In this document: piece by piece, positions 7,705 through 14,317 of the stretch
Layout of the letters: each line of letters opens with the position of its first letter
Position numbering within the stretch: the first letter of the stretch is position 1
Assembly: GCA_028872975.1 (NCBI GenBank)
Contig: JAGWNV010000013.1
Location: 1-19,249, forward strand
Length of the DNA: 19,249 nucleotides
DNA from: Acidobacteriota bacterium
GTDB taxonomy: Bacteria > Actinomycetota > Acidimicrobiia > Acidimicrobiales > UBA8190
Reading direction: 5' to 3'
The notes under the pieces: generated by a model
Seen by the model: the letters and a program-made list of their open reading frames with translations, nothing else
What the model was told of the DNA's origin: nothing
Database searches by the model: none
Translations under genes and position numbers: made by a program

Positions 7705-7977
7705 GTGGCAAACATCAAGAGCCAGATCAAGCGCAACCGGCAGAACGAGCGCCGGCGCCTGCAGAACAAGTCTGTCCGCTCCGAGCTGCGGACCCGGACC
7801 AAGCGTGCCGTCGTGGCCGTGGAGTCGGGCGAGGAGCAGGCCGAGGAGCTGCTGCGGGCTGCGGTGCGGCGCATCGACACCGCCGCCTCCCACGGGGTGA
7901 TCCACAAGAACCAGGCGGCCAACCGCAAGTCCAAGCTCATGCGCCGGGCCCGGTCGCTGGTGAGCTCGGACCAGTAG
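7705..7977 (+). CDS. rpsT: 30S ribosomal protein S20
   Basis: A 90-residue basic protein, the usual S20 length. It begins with GTG (VANIKSQIKRNRQNERRR), keeps the family core SVRSELRTRTKRAV and ends with GVIHKNQAANRKSKLMRRARSL, the S20 signature. S20 binds 16S rRNA early in 30S assembly. The ribosome-binding site CGGAG lies 4 nt before the GTG. Frame-open sequence upstream lacks S20 similarity, so the longer reading is rejected. It is divergent from lepA and close to holA, the usual actinobacterial neighbourhood. Confidence 0.97.
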   Translation: MANIKSQIKRNRQNERRRLQNKSVRSELRTRTKRAVVAVESGEEQAEELLRAAVRRIDTAASHGVIHKNQAANRKSKLMRRARSLVSSDQ

Positions 7978-8008
7978 CCCTGGTCCCGGGCACCGACTCG
8001 GAGCCCCC

Positions 8009-8632
8009 GTGGTGCACGCCGTGATCGCCGAGGTCTTCACCATCAGCCCCGTCGTCACCGTGCTGTGGCTGGCCTCGCTCGTCTTCGCCATCTTCGTCAT
8101 CGTCGACATGGCCAACCGGCCCGGCTGGCAGTGGCGGGCCGCCGGCTCCAACAAGGCCCTCTGGATGGTGCTCGAGATCGTCCTGCTCATCGGGCTCCTC
8201 TCCATCGTCGTCGGCGTCATCTACCTCGCCGTCGTCCGGCCCCGGCTCCAGGCCGTGGCCCGCCAGGGCGGCGCCGGTCCCTGGGCCGGGGGGCCCGGCC
8301 AGGCACCCTGGGGCGGCCAGCCCGGACAGCCCTATCCCGGGGCCGGTCAGCCCTGGGGCGGGGCCCCGCCCGGCTATCCCGGCCAGCCCCAGCCGCCGGT
8401 GGGCCCACCCGGGCCCTGGGCCGACCCCGGCGCCGGCGCGCCGGCAGGCCAGGGATTCCCCTACGGCCAGTCGCCGCCTCCGCCTCCGCCACCCCGGCCC
8501 GTCGAGAACCCCCCCTTCGGCTGGTACGCAGATCCGAGCGGCCGCCACGAGAAGCGGTACTGGGACGGCACCCGCTGGACCGAGCACGTCTCCGACGACG
8601 ACGTCCGCTCGAACGATCCCGTCGACGGTTGA
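8009..8632 (+). CDS. Two-helix membrane protein with Pro/Gly-rich linker and C-terminal DUF2510
   Basis: A 207-residue protein of unknown function. Two hydrophobic helices (about 12-34 and 50-75) flank a short polar loop NRPGWQWRAAGSNKALW, an arrangement like PLDc_N-type anchors. Residues 86-168 are a low-complexity Gly/Pro/Gln/Trp-rich linker with a run of prolines (PPPPPPPRP). Residues 171-194 match DUF2510 (GWYADPSGRHEKRYWDG, TRWTEHV), a short actinobacterial domain common at the ends of membrane proteins. The GTG start is 31 bp after the rpsT stop with CGGAG ahead of it, so it is probably cotranscribed with rpsT. Its last four residues and stop are encoded by the first copy of a 19-bp tandem repeat. 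Confidence 0.85.
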   Translation: MVHAVIAEVFTISPVVTVLWLASLVFAIFVIVDMANRPGWQWRAAGSNKALWMVLEIVLLIGLLSIVVGVIYLAVVRPRLQAVARQGGAGPWAGGPGQAPWGGQPGQPYPGAGQPWGGAPPGYPGQPQPPVGPPGPWADPGAGAPAGQGFPYGQSPPPPPPPRPVENPPFGWYADPSGRHEKRYWDGTRWTEHVSDDDVRSNDPVDG

Positions 8633-8674
8633 CCGTCCCGTCGACGGTTGACCGTCCCGTCGACGTTTGACCGG
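8618..8674. repeat. Three tandem copies of a 19-bp repeat at a convergent gene junction
   Basis: The unit CCCGTCGACGGTTGACCGT occurs at 8618-8636 and 8637-8655 (identical) and at 8656-8674 with two changes. Each of the first two units contains the inverted repeat GACGGT-TG-ACCGTC, which could form small hairpins. The array begins inside the end of the DUF2510 gene and stops 6 bp before the holA stop codon, so it fills the tail-to-tail gap. A bidirectional terminator or protein-binding site is possible; the repeat itself is seen directly. Confidence 0.9.
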
Positions 8675-8679
8675 GCTGG

Positions 8680-9699
8680 TCAGCGTCTCGCCCGGCTCCC
8701 CCGACGGGCCCCGGGCTCGGCACCGGCCGACAGCCGGGCCAGGCGGGCCACGAGGACCTCGAGGACGATCCCGCCGTCGAGGCCGCTGCGGCCCCGCAGG
8801 TCGAGATCGGCCTCCGACAGCAGGACGACGGCCCGGCCGATGCGGCTCGAACCGAGGCGCCGGCTCTGTTCCAGGGCCTTGCGAGCCGGGAAGGCGCTGC
8901 GCCAGCCGAGGAGCTCGGCCGCCTCTTCGGGGGTGGTGACCGCCGATCCGTCGAGGCGGAGCATGGCCTGGACGTGGCGGTGGAGGAGGGCCAGGACGGC
9001 GAGGGGGTGCATCGCCCCGGCGCCGGTCATCCGGGTGAGCACGGCCATGGCGTCCTCGGTCCGGCCCTTGTCGATGGCATCGGTGAGCTCCCAGGGGGCG
9101 ACCGACCCGGCCTCGCCCAGGAAGGGGACGAGGCGCTCCTCGTCGACGGCCGCCCCTTCGCCATAGGCGGCGGCGAGCGTGTCGAGCAGGCCCCGGAGCC
9201 GTCCGAGGTCGTTGCCGAGGTGCTCGCCCAATGTGGCCGCGGCCCGGGCGTCGAGGCGGACGGGGCCCTGGCGGAGGTGCTCGGCCAGCCACTCCGTCCG
9301 GGCCCGTCCCGTCCCGGCGTTGGTGTCGATCACCCGACCGGCCTTCTCGACGGCGCGGACGAGGCCGGCCGGCACCGTCCCGGACCCTGCCGCCACCACG
9401 AGGACGACCCCCTCGACCGGCGCCTCCAGCCAGGCGGCGAGCCGGCCGGCGTCCCCGGCGAGGAGACGGCCGGCGTCCCGGAGCACCACCACGCGGCGGT
9501 CGACGAGGAAGGGCGGGGTGGTGAGGGCGTCGACCACCGCCCCCACGTCGATGTCCTCGGGGCCGGTCCCGTGCTCCTCGACGACCATGGCGGGATCGCG
9601 GTCGCCGACGGCCTCGGCGAGGACGTCGCGCACGGCCTGGGCCACGAGGGAGGGATCCTCGCCCCGGACGAAGTAGGCGGGGACCGTCGCCTCGGTCAT
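8680..9699 (-). CDS. holA: DNA polymerase III subunit delta
   Basis: A 339-residue clamp-loader subunit that opens the beta sliding clamp; E. coli delta is of similar length. The N-terminal AAA+-like domain opens with PAYFVRGEDPSLVAQAVRDVL and includes PPFLVDRRVVVLRDAGRL, the delta-typical strand that follows the TPPF segment. The middle has the helical lid (LDARAAATLGEHLGNDLGRLRGLLDTLAAAYG) and PWELTDAIDKGRTEDAMAVL. The C-terminal collar domain is LAVLALLHRHVQAML to LSEADLDLRGRSGLDGGIVLEVLVARL. The start ATG overlaps the folP stop (ATGA), so it is translationally coupled to folP. It converges on the rpsT-DUF2510 pair. Confidence 0.93.
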   Translation of the reverse strand: MTEATVPAYFVRGEDPSLVAQAVRDVLAEAVGDRDPAMVVEEHGTGPEDIDVGAVVDALTTPPFLVDRRVVVLRDAGRLLAGDAGRLAAWLEAPVEGVVLVVAAGSGTVPAGLVRAVEKAGRVIDTNAGTGRARTEWLAEHLRQGPVRLDARAAATLGEHLGNDLGRLRGLLDTLAAAYGEGAAVDEERLVPFLGEAGSVAPWELTDAIDKGRTEDAMAVLTRMTGAGAMHPLAVLALLHRHVQAMLRLDGSAVTTPEEAAELLGWRSAFPARKALEQSRRLGSSRIGRAVVLLSEADLDLRGRSGLDGGIVLEVLVARLARLSAGAEPGARRGSRARR

Positions 9700-10526
9700 C
9701 GGGCCTCGAGGACGGCGGCCAGGACGTCGCAGGCCTGGCGGGCGGCGGCCACGTCGTGGACCCGGACGATCCGGCAGCCGAGGGAGACGCCGAGGGCGAG
9801 GGCCGCCAGCGAGGCGTCGCCGCGCCGGTCGACGGGGAGGTCGAGCAGCTCCCCGAGGAACCGCTTGTTGGACGCCGAGAGGAGCAGCGGGTGGCCGAGG
9901 CCGGCGAGGCGGCCCGAGGCCCGGAGGAGCTCGAGGGACTGCGCCGGGGTCTTCCCGAGGTCGAGTCCGGCGTCGACGACGACCTTCTCGGGGGGGATGC
10001 CGGCCGCCACCGCCCGCCCGGCCCGGTCGGCCAGGAAGGTGGCCACCTCCCCCACGAGGTCCTCGTAGCGGGGATCGGGGTCGGGGACCCGGGGGGGGAG
10101 ACGGATGTGGGTGGCGACGACCGCCGCCCCGGCCCGGGCGGCGGCGGGCAGGTAGCCGGGGTCGGCGAACCCGCTGATGTCGTTGCCCATGCTGGCGCCC
10201 GCCGCGTAGGCCTCGGCGGCGACCGAGGCCCGCCAGGTGTCGACCGAGAGGGGGATCTCGAGCCGGGCCCGGAGGGCGGCGATCGTGGGCACGACCCTGT
10301 CGAGCTCCTCGTCCTCCCCCACCTCGGGGCCGGGCCCCGCCTTCACCCCGCCGACGTCGAGGAGATCGGCGCCCTCGGTCACGAGCTGCTCGGCCCGGAC
10401 CAGGAGGGCGTCGAGGGCGAAGGTGGCGCCGGCGTCGAAGAACGAGTCGGGCGTGTGGTTGAGGATGCCCATCACGAGGGCCCGGCTCCCCAGGTCGTGA
10501 CGGCGGTCCTCGAGGACCAGGTGCAC
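9696..10526 (-). CDS. folP2: Dihydropteroate synthase homologue, FolP2 type
   Basis: A 276-residue TIM-barrel pterin-binding enzyme. Canonical DHPS joins p-aminobenzoate to hydroxymethyl-dihydropterin diphosphate in folate synthesis. Pterin-pocket residues are kept: N23 in MGILNHTPDSF, D57, D96 in SVDTW, N115, D185, K221 in SASNKRF, and R255/H257 in RVHDV. Loop 2, normally GGESTRPG, reads GGVKAGPG (59-66), so the conserved Ser-Thr-Arg are missing. The same VKAGPG loop is what I recall from mycobacterial FolP2, a paralogue reported not to replace FolP1. This gene may therefore not supply folate. The GTG start was taken; it lies 36 bp after the trx-TPR stop, and the stop overlaps holA. Confidence 0.85.
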   Translation of the reverse strand: MHLVLEDRRHDLGSRALVMGILNHTPDSFFDAGATFALDALLVRAEQLVTEGADLLDVGGVKAGPGPEVGEDEELDRVVPTIAALRARLEIPLSVDTWRASVAAEAYAAGASMGNDISGFADPGYLPAAARAGAAVVATHIRLPPRVPDPDPRYEDLVGEVATFLADRAGRAVAAGIPPEKVVVDAGLDLGKTPAQSLELLRASGRLAGLGHPLLLSASNKRFLGELLDLPVDRRGDASLAALALGVSLGCRIVRVHDVAAARQACDVLAAVLEAR

Positions 10527-10562
10527 AGGCGGAGAAGGTTCGCGCGCCCCGGGTCCGGCCGC

Positions 10563-11270
10563 CTAGAACAGGCGCGCCGCGAGGGCCTTGCGGTAGGTGG
10601 CCGCCCGGGGATCGCCCGGGGGGAGGGTCTCGAGGAGGTCGAGGACTTCCTGGCGGGCCTCCTCGTCGCCCTTCACCCTGTCGAGCAGGGCGTCGAGGAG
10701 GGCGCCGACGCCGTCGGAGGGGACCTCGACGGCGCTGGCGGCCAGCCGGGCCTCGGCGGCGACCTGGCGGCTCTCGGCGGTCTCGGGGATCCGGGCCAGC
10801 AGCTCGAGGGCGTCAGCCGGCTCGCCCTTGTCGACGAGGAGCCGGGCCAGGCCCACCAACGCCCCGGGATGGTCGGGCTGGAGGTCGAGGGCCCGGCGCA
10901 GCGAGGCCTCGTCGCCCACCGCCACCAGTTGGTCGGCCTCCGAGGGGGCGGGGGCCAGGCGGGCCACGAACTCGGCGACCTGGGCCTCGGGGAGGGCGCC
11001 GACGAAGCCGTCGACGACCTTCCTGTCGCGGAGGGCGAAGACGGCGGGGATGGACTGCACCTGGAAGGTCGCCGAGATCCGGGGGTTCTCGTCGACGTTG
11101 ACCTTCACGAGCTCGACGGCCCCCTCGGTGGACTCCACCACCTTCTCGATGATGGGCCCGAGGGTCCGGCACGGCCCGCACCACGGCGCCCACAGGTCCA
11201 CCACCACCGGCACCTCGTCGGAGCGCACCAGAACTGCCTGCTCGAAGGTGTCGTCGGTGACGTCGATCAC
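10563..11270 (-). CDS. Thioredoxin-TPR fusion (CnoX/YbbN-like)
   Basis: A 235-residue cytoplasmic protein with no signal peptide. Residues 1-108 are a thioredoxin domain with active site WCGPC (30-34) and the cis-proline loop QSIPAVF (P76). Residues about 112-235 are helical TPR-like repeats (DEASLRRALDLQPDHPGALVGLARLLVDKGEPADALELLARI) and end in GDPRAATYRKALAARLF, as in YbbN/CnoX proteins. CnoX of E. coli is a chaperedoxin that protects substrates and passes them to GroEL; there the CxxC is degraded, whereas here both cysteines are present, so disulfide reductase activity is expected. The GTG start lies 7 nt after a TAGGGT -10 box, pointing to a leaderless transcript that continues into folP2 and holA. 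Confidence 0.9.
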   Translation of the reverse strand: MIDVTDDTFEQAVLVRSDEVPVVVDLWAPWCGPCRTLGPIIEKVVESTEGAVELVKVNVDENPRISATFQVQSIPAVFALRDRKVVDGFVGALPEAQVAEFVARLAPAPSEADQLVAVGDEASLRRALDLQPDHPGALVGLARLLVDKGEPADALELLARIPETAESRQVAAEARLAASAVEVPSDGVGALLDALLDRVKGDEEARQEVLDLLETLPPGDPRAATYRKALAARLF

Positions 11271-11308
11271 GGTCGAGACCCTACCGGGCGAGCAGTAGGG
11301 TCCACGCC
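11271..11308. promoter_or_regulatory. Compact divergent promoter with mirrored TAGGGT -10 boxes
   Basis: Only 38 bp separate two divergent GTG starts. On the minus strand TAGGGT (11283-11278) is 7 nt before the trx-TPR GTG. On the plus strand TAGGGT (11296-11301) is 7 nt before the phosphotransferase GTG. Both spacings place the transcription start on the start codon, typical of actinobacterial leaderless mRNAs. No -35 is evident and the two core promoters are close enough to interfere. Confidence 0.65.
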
Positions 11309-12346
11309 GTGCCGACCTCCGTCGAGGGCATCGACGCCGCCCGGGTCGAGGCCTGGTTCGCCGAGCACGTCCCCTCGGCCCGGCCCCCGCTGGACTTCTC
11401 CCTCATCGCCGGCGGGCGGTCCAACCTCACCTACGAGGTGACCGACGCGGCGGGTGCCCGCTTCGCCCTGCGCCGTCCCCCGCTCTCCCACGTGCTGCCG
11501 ACCGCCCACGACATGCGCCGGGAGCACCGGGTCATCTCGGCCCTGGGGCCGACGGCGGTGCCGGTCCCCCGCACCTTCGGGCTCTGTGAGGACCTCGAGG
11601 TGAACGGGGCCCCGTTCTACGTGATGGAGTTCGTCGACGGCCACATCCTGCGCGACGCCGCCAGCGTCGAGGCCCTCGGCAAAGCGGCCCGGCGCCGGGC
11701 CGGGCGGTCGCTGGCGGAGACCCTCGCCGCCCTGCACGCCGTGGACGTCGACGCCGTGGGTCTCGGCGACTTCGCCAAGCGAGACGGCTACATCGAGCGC
11801 CAGCTCAAGCGCTGGTACGAGCAGTTCCGCAACTCCCGCGTCGACGGCCTCGACACCGAGACGATCGTCACCGCCGTGCACGACAAGCTGGCCGCCGACG
11901 TCCCCGAGCAGCACGACGTGGCCGTGGTCCACGGCGACTTCCGTCTCGACAACACCGTCCTCGGCGACGACGGGTCGGTACGGGCGGTGCTCGACTGGGA
12001 GATCTGCACCCTCGGCGACCCCCTCGCCGACGTGGGGCTGCTCATGGTCTATTGGACCGAGCCCGGCGACGTGGCCGCCCTCGTCGGGGTGACGCCCACC
12101 ACCATGCCCGGCTTCGCCTCCCGGGCCGACGTGCAGTCCTGGTACGCCGAGCGCTCGGGTCGTGACCTGTCGAGGCTCGACTTCTACGTGGCCTTCGGGT
12201 ACTGGAAGCTGGCCTGCATCCTCCAGGGCGTCTACGCCCGCTACGTCGGCGGGGCGGCCGCCGGCGACCGGTCCAGCGTCGACGGCTTCGCCCACAGCGT
12301 GGTAACGCTGGCCGAGGCGGCCCTGTCGGCCCTGGAGCCCTCGTGA
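11309..12346 (+). CDS. APH/ACAD10-like phosphotransferase family protein
   Basis: A 345-residue kinase-fold protein of the APH superfamily, closest by pattern to the ACAD10/ACAD11 N-terminal kinase-like domains and their actinobacterial homologues. Visible motifs: glycine loop AGGRSNLTYEV (34-44), YVMEFVDGHILRD (104-116), catalytic loop VVHGDFRLDNTVL (206-218, catalytic D210) and metal-binding VLDWEICTLGDPLADVG (227-243, D229). Homologues are proposed to phosphorylate hydroxyacyl-CoA intermediates in 4-hydroxy fatty acid catabolism; that role is inference here and antibiotic modification is not implied. Start GTG with a leaderless -10 box. The stop is 13 bp before the PAC2 gene, suggesting an operon. 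Confidence 0.88.
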   Translation: MPTSVEGIDAARVEAWFAEHVPSARPPLDFSLIAGGRSNLTYEVTDAAGARFALRRPPLSHVLPTAHDMRREHRVISALGPTAVPVPRTFGLCEDLEVNGAPFYVMEFVDGHILRDAASVEALGKAARRRAGRSLAETLAALHAVDVDAVGLGDFAKRDGYIERQLKRWYEQFRNSRVDGLDTETIVTAVHDKLAADVPEQHDVAVVHGDFRLDNTVLGDDGSVRAVLDWEICTLGDPLADVGLLMVYWTEPGDVAALVGVTPTTMPGFASRADVQSWYAERSGRDLSRLDFYVAFGYWKLACILQGVYARYVGGAAAGDRSSVDGFAHSVVTLAEAALSALEPS

Positions 12347-12359
12347 GGCCGGTGGCCCG

Positions 12360-13256
12360 ATGAGCCTCTACCGCCGCCACCCGGGCCGAACCCTCGACCG
12401 TCCCGTCCTCGTGGTCGCCCTCGAAGGCTGGGTCGATGCCGGCCTCGGCGCCGACGGCGCCATCTCGGCGCTGCTGTCGGCGGCCCCCACCGAGCAGCTC
12501 GCCACCTTCGACGGCGAGACCCTCATCGACCAGCGCGCCCGCCGTCCCGTCGCCCACATCGCCCACGGGATCAACGAAGGGCTCACCTGGCCCCTCATCC
12601 AGGTCCGGGCCGGCACCGATCTCGGCGGCCGGGACGTCTGCTACCTGGTGGGCCCCGAGCCCGACTTCCGCTGGCACGCCTTCGTGGCCGACGTGGTCGA
12701 GCTGGCCGGCGCCCTCGGGGTCCGGATGGTGGTGGGGCTGGGGGCCTTCCCGGCTCCCGCACCCCACACCAGGCCGGTCCGCCTGGCCGCCACCGCCCCA
12801 CCCGAGTCGGCCGACCTCGTGCCCCGCATCGGCATCGTCCAGGGGGAGATCGACGTGCCGTCGGGGGTCTGGGGCGCCCTCGAGCTCGCCTTCGGCGACG
12901 CCGGCGTCACCGCCGTCGGGCTCTGGGCGCGGGTCCCCCACTACGTGGCCGGCATGGCCTTCCCCGCCGCCAGCGCCGCGCTCCTCGACGGCCTCGCCGC
13001 CGTGGCCGAGCTCACCATCGACACCACCGCCCTCCACACCGAGGCCGACTCCTCGCTCCAGCAGGTCGACGAGCTCATCTCGAAGAGCTCCGAGCACAGC
13101 CAGCTCGTGCACCAGCTCGAGCGCAACCTCGACGCCACCGAGGGCAACCCCCTCGACCTGGGCCAGATCCCCACCGGGGACGAGCTGGCCGCCGAGCTCG
13201 AGCGCTACCTGCGCGACGACCGCACCGAGGGCGGCGAGGGCGGACCGGGCGTCTGA
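12360..13256 (+). CDS. PAC2-family protein
   Basis: A 298-residue cytoplasmic protein of the PAC2 (proteasome assembly chaperone 2-like, PF09754) family that is frequent in actinobacteria. The family motif appears as ALEGWVDAG (20-28), and the family's second conserved stretch as RMVVGLGAFPAPAPHTRPVRLAATA (about 121-145), followed by GVWGALELAFGDAGVTAVGLWARVPHYVAGMAFPAASAALLDGL. The C-terminal part is charged and probably helical (QVDELISKSSEHSQLVHQLERNLD). In eukaryotes PAC2 assembles the 20S proteasome; in bacteria the role is not established. The ATG start follows GAGG after the phosphotransferase stop. Confidence 0.88.
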   Translation: MSLYRRHPGRTLDRPVLVVALEGWVDAGLGADGAISALLSAAPTEQLATFDGETLIDQRARRPVAHIAHGINEGLTWPLIQVRAGTDLGGRDVCYLVGPEPDFRWHAFVADVVELAGALGVRMVVGLGAFPAPAPHTRPVRLAATAPPESADLVPRIGIVQGEIDVPSGVWGALELAFGDAGVTAVGLWARVPHYVAGMAFPAASAALLDGLAAVAELTIDTTALHTEADSSLQQVDELISKSSEHSQLVHQLERNLDATEGNPLDLGQIPTGDELAAELERYLRDDRTEGGEGGPGV

Positions 13257-13276
13257 GGCCACCGGGCCCGGCGGTC

Positions 13277-13282
13277 TATCGT
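13277..13282 (+). promoter_or_regulatory. Putative -10 box for the LLM oxidoreductase
   Basis: TATCGT lies 6 nt before the ATG at 13289, compatible with a leaderless transcript separate from the PAC2 operon. No -35 is visible. Confidence 0.5.
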
Positions 13283-13288
13283 GCCGCC

Positions 13289-14299
13289 ATGCGCGTGGAC
13301 GGAGGGCTCGGGTTCGACGCCGCCGATGCGGCCTCGACGGCGAAGAAGGTCGAGGAGCAGGGATTCGACGGTCTGTGGTGCGCCGAGGCGGGCCACGACC
13401 CCTTCCTCGCCCTCATGCTCGCCGCCGAGCACACCGACCACATCGAGCTCGGCACCGGGATCGCCGTCGCCTTCGCCCGCACCCCCATGACCATGGCGGT
13501 CGTGGCCAACGACCTTCAGGCCTACTCGAAGGGCCGGTTCATGCTGGGACTGGGCTCGCAGATCAAGCCCCACATCGAGAAGCGGTACTCCATGCCCTGG
13601 TCGCACCCGGCGGCCCGGATGCGGGAGTTCATCTCGGCCATGCGGGCCATCTGGGCGGCCTGGCACGAGGGGACGAAGCTCGCCTTCCGGGGCGACTTCT
13701 ACACCCACACCCTCATGCCGCCGTTCTTCAACCCCGGCCCCAACGCCTACGGGGCGCCCAAGGTGTACCTGGCGGCGGTGGGCGAGCGGATGACCGAGGT
13801 GGCCGGGGAGGTCGCCGACGGCCTGCTCGCCCACGGCTTCACCACCGCCCGATACATGCGGGAGGTGACCATGCCGGCCCTCGACCGTGGGCTCGAGCGA
13901 AGCGGCCGGAGCCGGGACGGCTACGAGGTCTCCTACCCCGCCATGATCGTGACCGGCTCCACCGAGGAGCAGGTGCGCGAGGCCACCCGGGCGGTGAAGG
14001 CCCAGCTCGCCTTCTACGCCTCGACCCCCGCCTACAAGCCGGTCCTCGACCTCCACGGCTGGGGGGAGCTCCACGGCGAGATGAACCGGCTCTCCAAGCG
14101 CGGCGAGTGGGTGCAGATGGGCGAGCTCGTCCCCGACGACATGCTCGACGCCTTCGCCGTGGTGGCGCCGGCCGCCGAGGTCCCCGGCGCCCTGCTCGAC
14201 CGCTTCGACGGGATGGTCACGCGGATGAGCTTCTACGCCCCCTACCGGATGGACCCCGACACGACCCGGATGCTCGTGGAGGAGCTCCGGAAGGCCTGA
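13289..14299 (+). CDS. F420-dependent LLM-class oxidoreductase (TIGR03617-like)
   Basis: A 336-residue luciferase-like TIM-barrel oxidoreductase, expected to use the deazaflavin F420 (FMN is possible). The start MRVDGGLGFDAADAASTAKKVEEQGFDGLWCAEAGHDPFL resembles the TIGR03617 actinobacterial group. Further features are HIELGTGIAVAFARTPMTMA, LQAYSKGRFMLGLGSQIKPHIEKRYSMPW, the usual segment after the second strand of LLM enzymes, then PKVYLAAVGERMTEVAGEVADGLLAHGF. The substrate is unknown. No signal peptide. It follows the PAC2 stop by 32 bp with its own -10 box, and converges with leuS across an 18-bp gap. Confidence 0.9.
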   Translation: MRVDGGLGFDAADAASTAKKVEEQGFDGLWCAEAGHDPFLALMLAAEHTDHIELGTGIAVAFARTPMTMAVVANDLQAYSKGRFMLGLGSQIKPHIEKRYSMPWSHPAARMREFISAMRAIWAAWHEGTKLAFRGDFYTHTLMPPFFNPGPNAYGAPKVYLAAVGERMTEVAGEVADGLLAHGFTTARYMREVTMPALDRGLERSGRSRDGYEVSYPAMIVTGSTEEQVREATRAVKAQLAFYASTPAYKPVLDLHGWGELHGEMNRLSKRGEWVQMGELVPDDMLDAFAVVAPAAEVPGALLDRFDGMVTRMSFYAPYRMDPDTTRMLVEELRKA

Positions 14300-14317
14300 G
14301 GCCGGCATCGGCGGGAG

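Noticed and set aside
8640..8674. CRISPR-like array
   Set aside because: The 19-bp units are directly abutting with no spacers, so this is a simple tandem repeat.
11309..12346. Aminoglycoside resistance gene
   Set aside because: The kinase motifs are those of the broad APH superfamily, and the sequence pattern fits the ACAD10/11-like metabolic group rather than resistance enzymes.
14300..14317. Terminator between the LLM gene and leuS
   Set aside because: GGCC-TGA-GGCC near the LLM stop is only 4 bp and overlaps the stop codon; too weak to call in GC-rich DNA.
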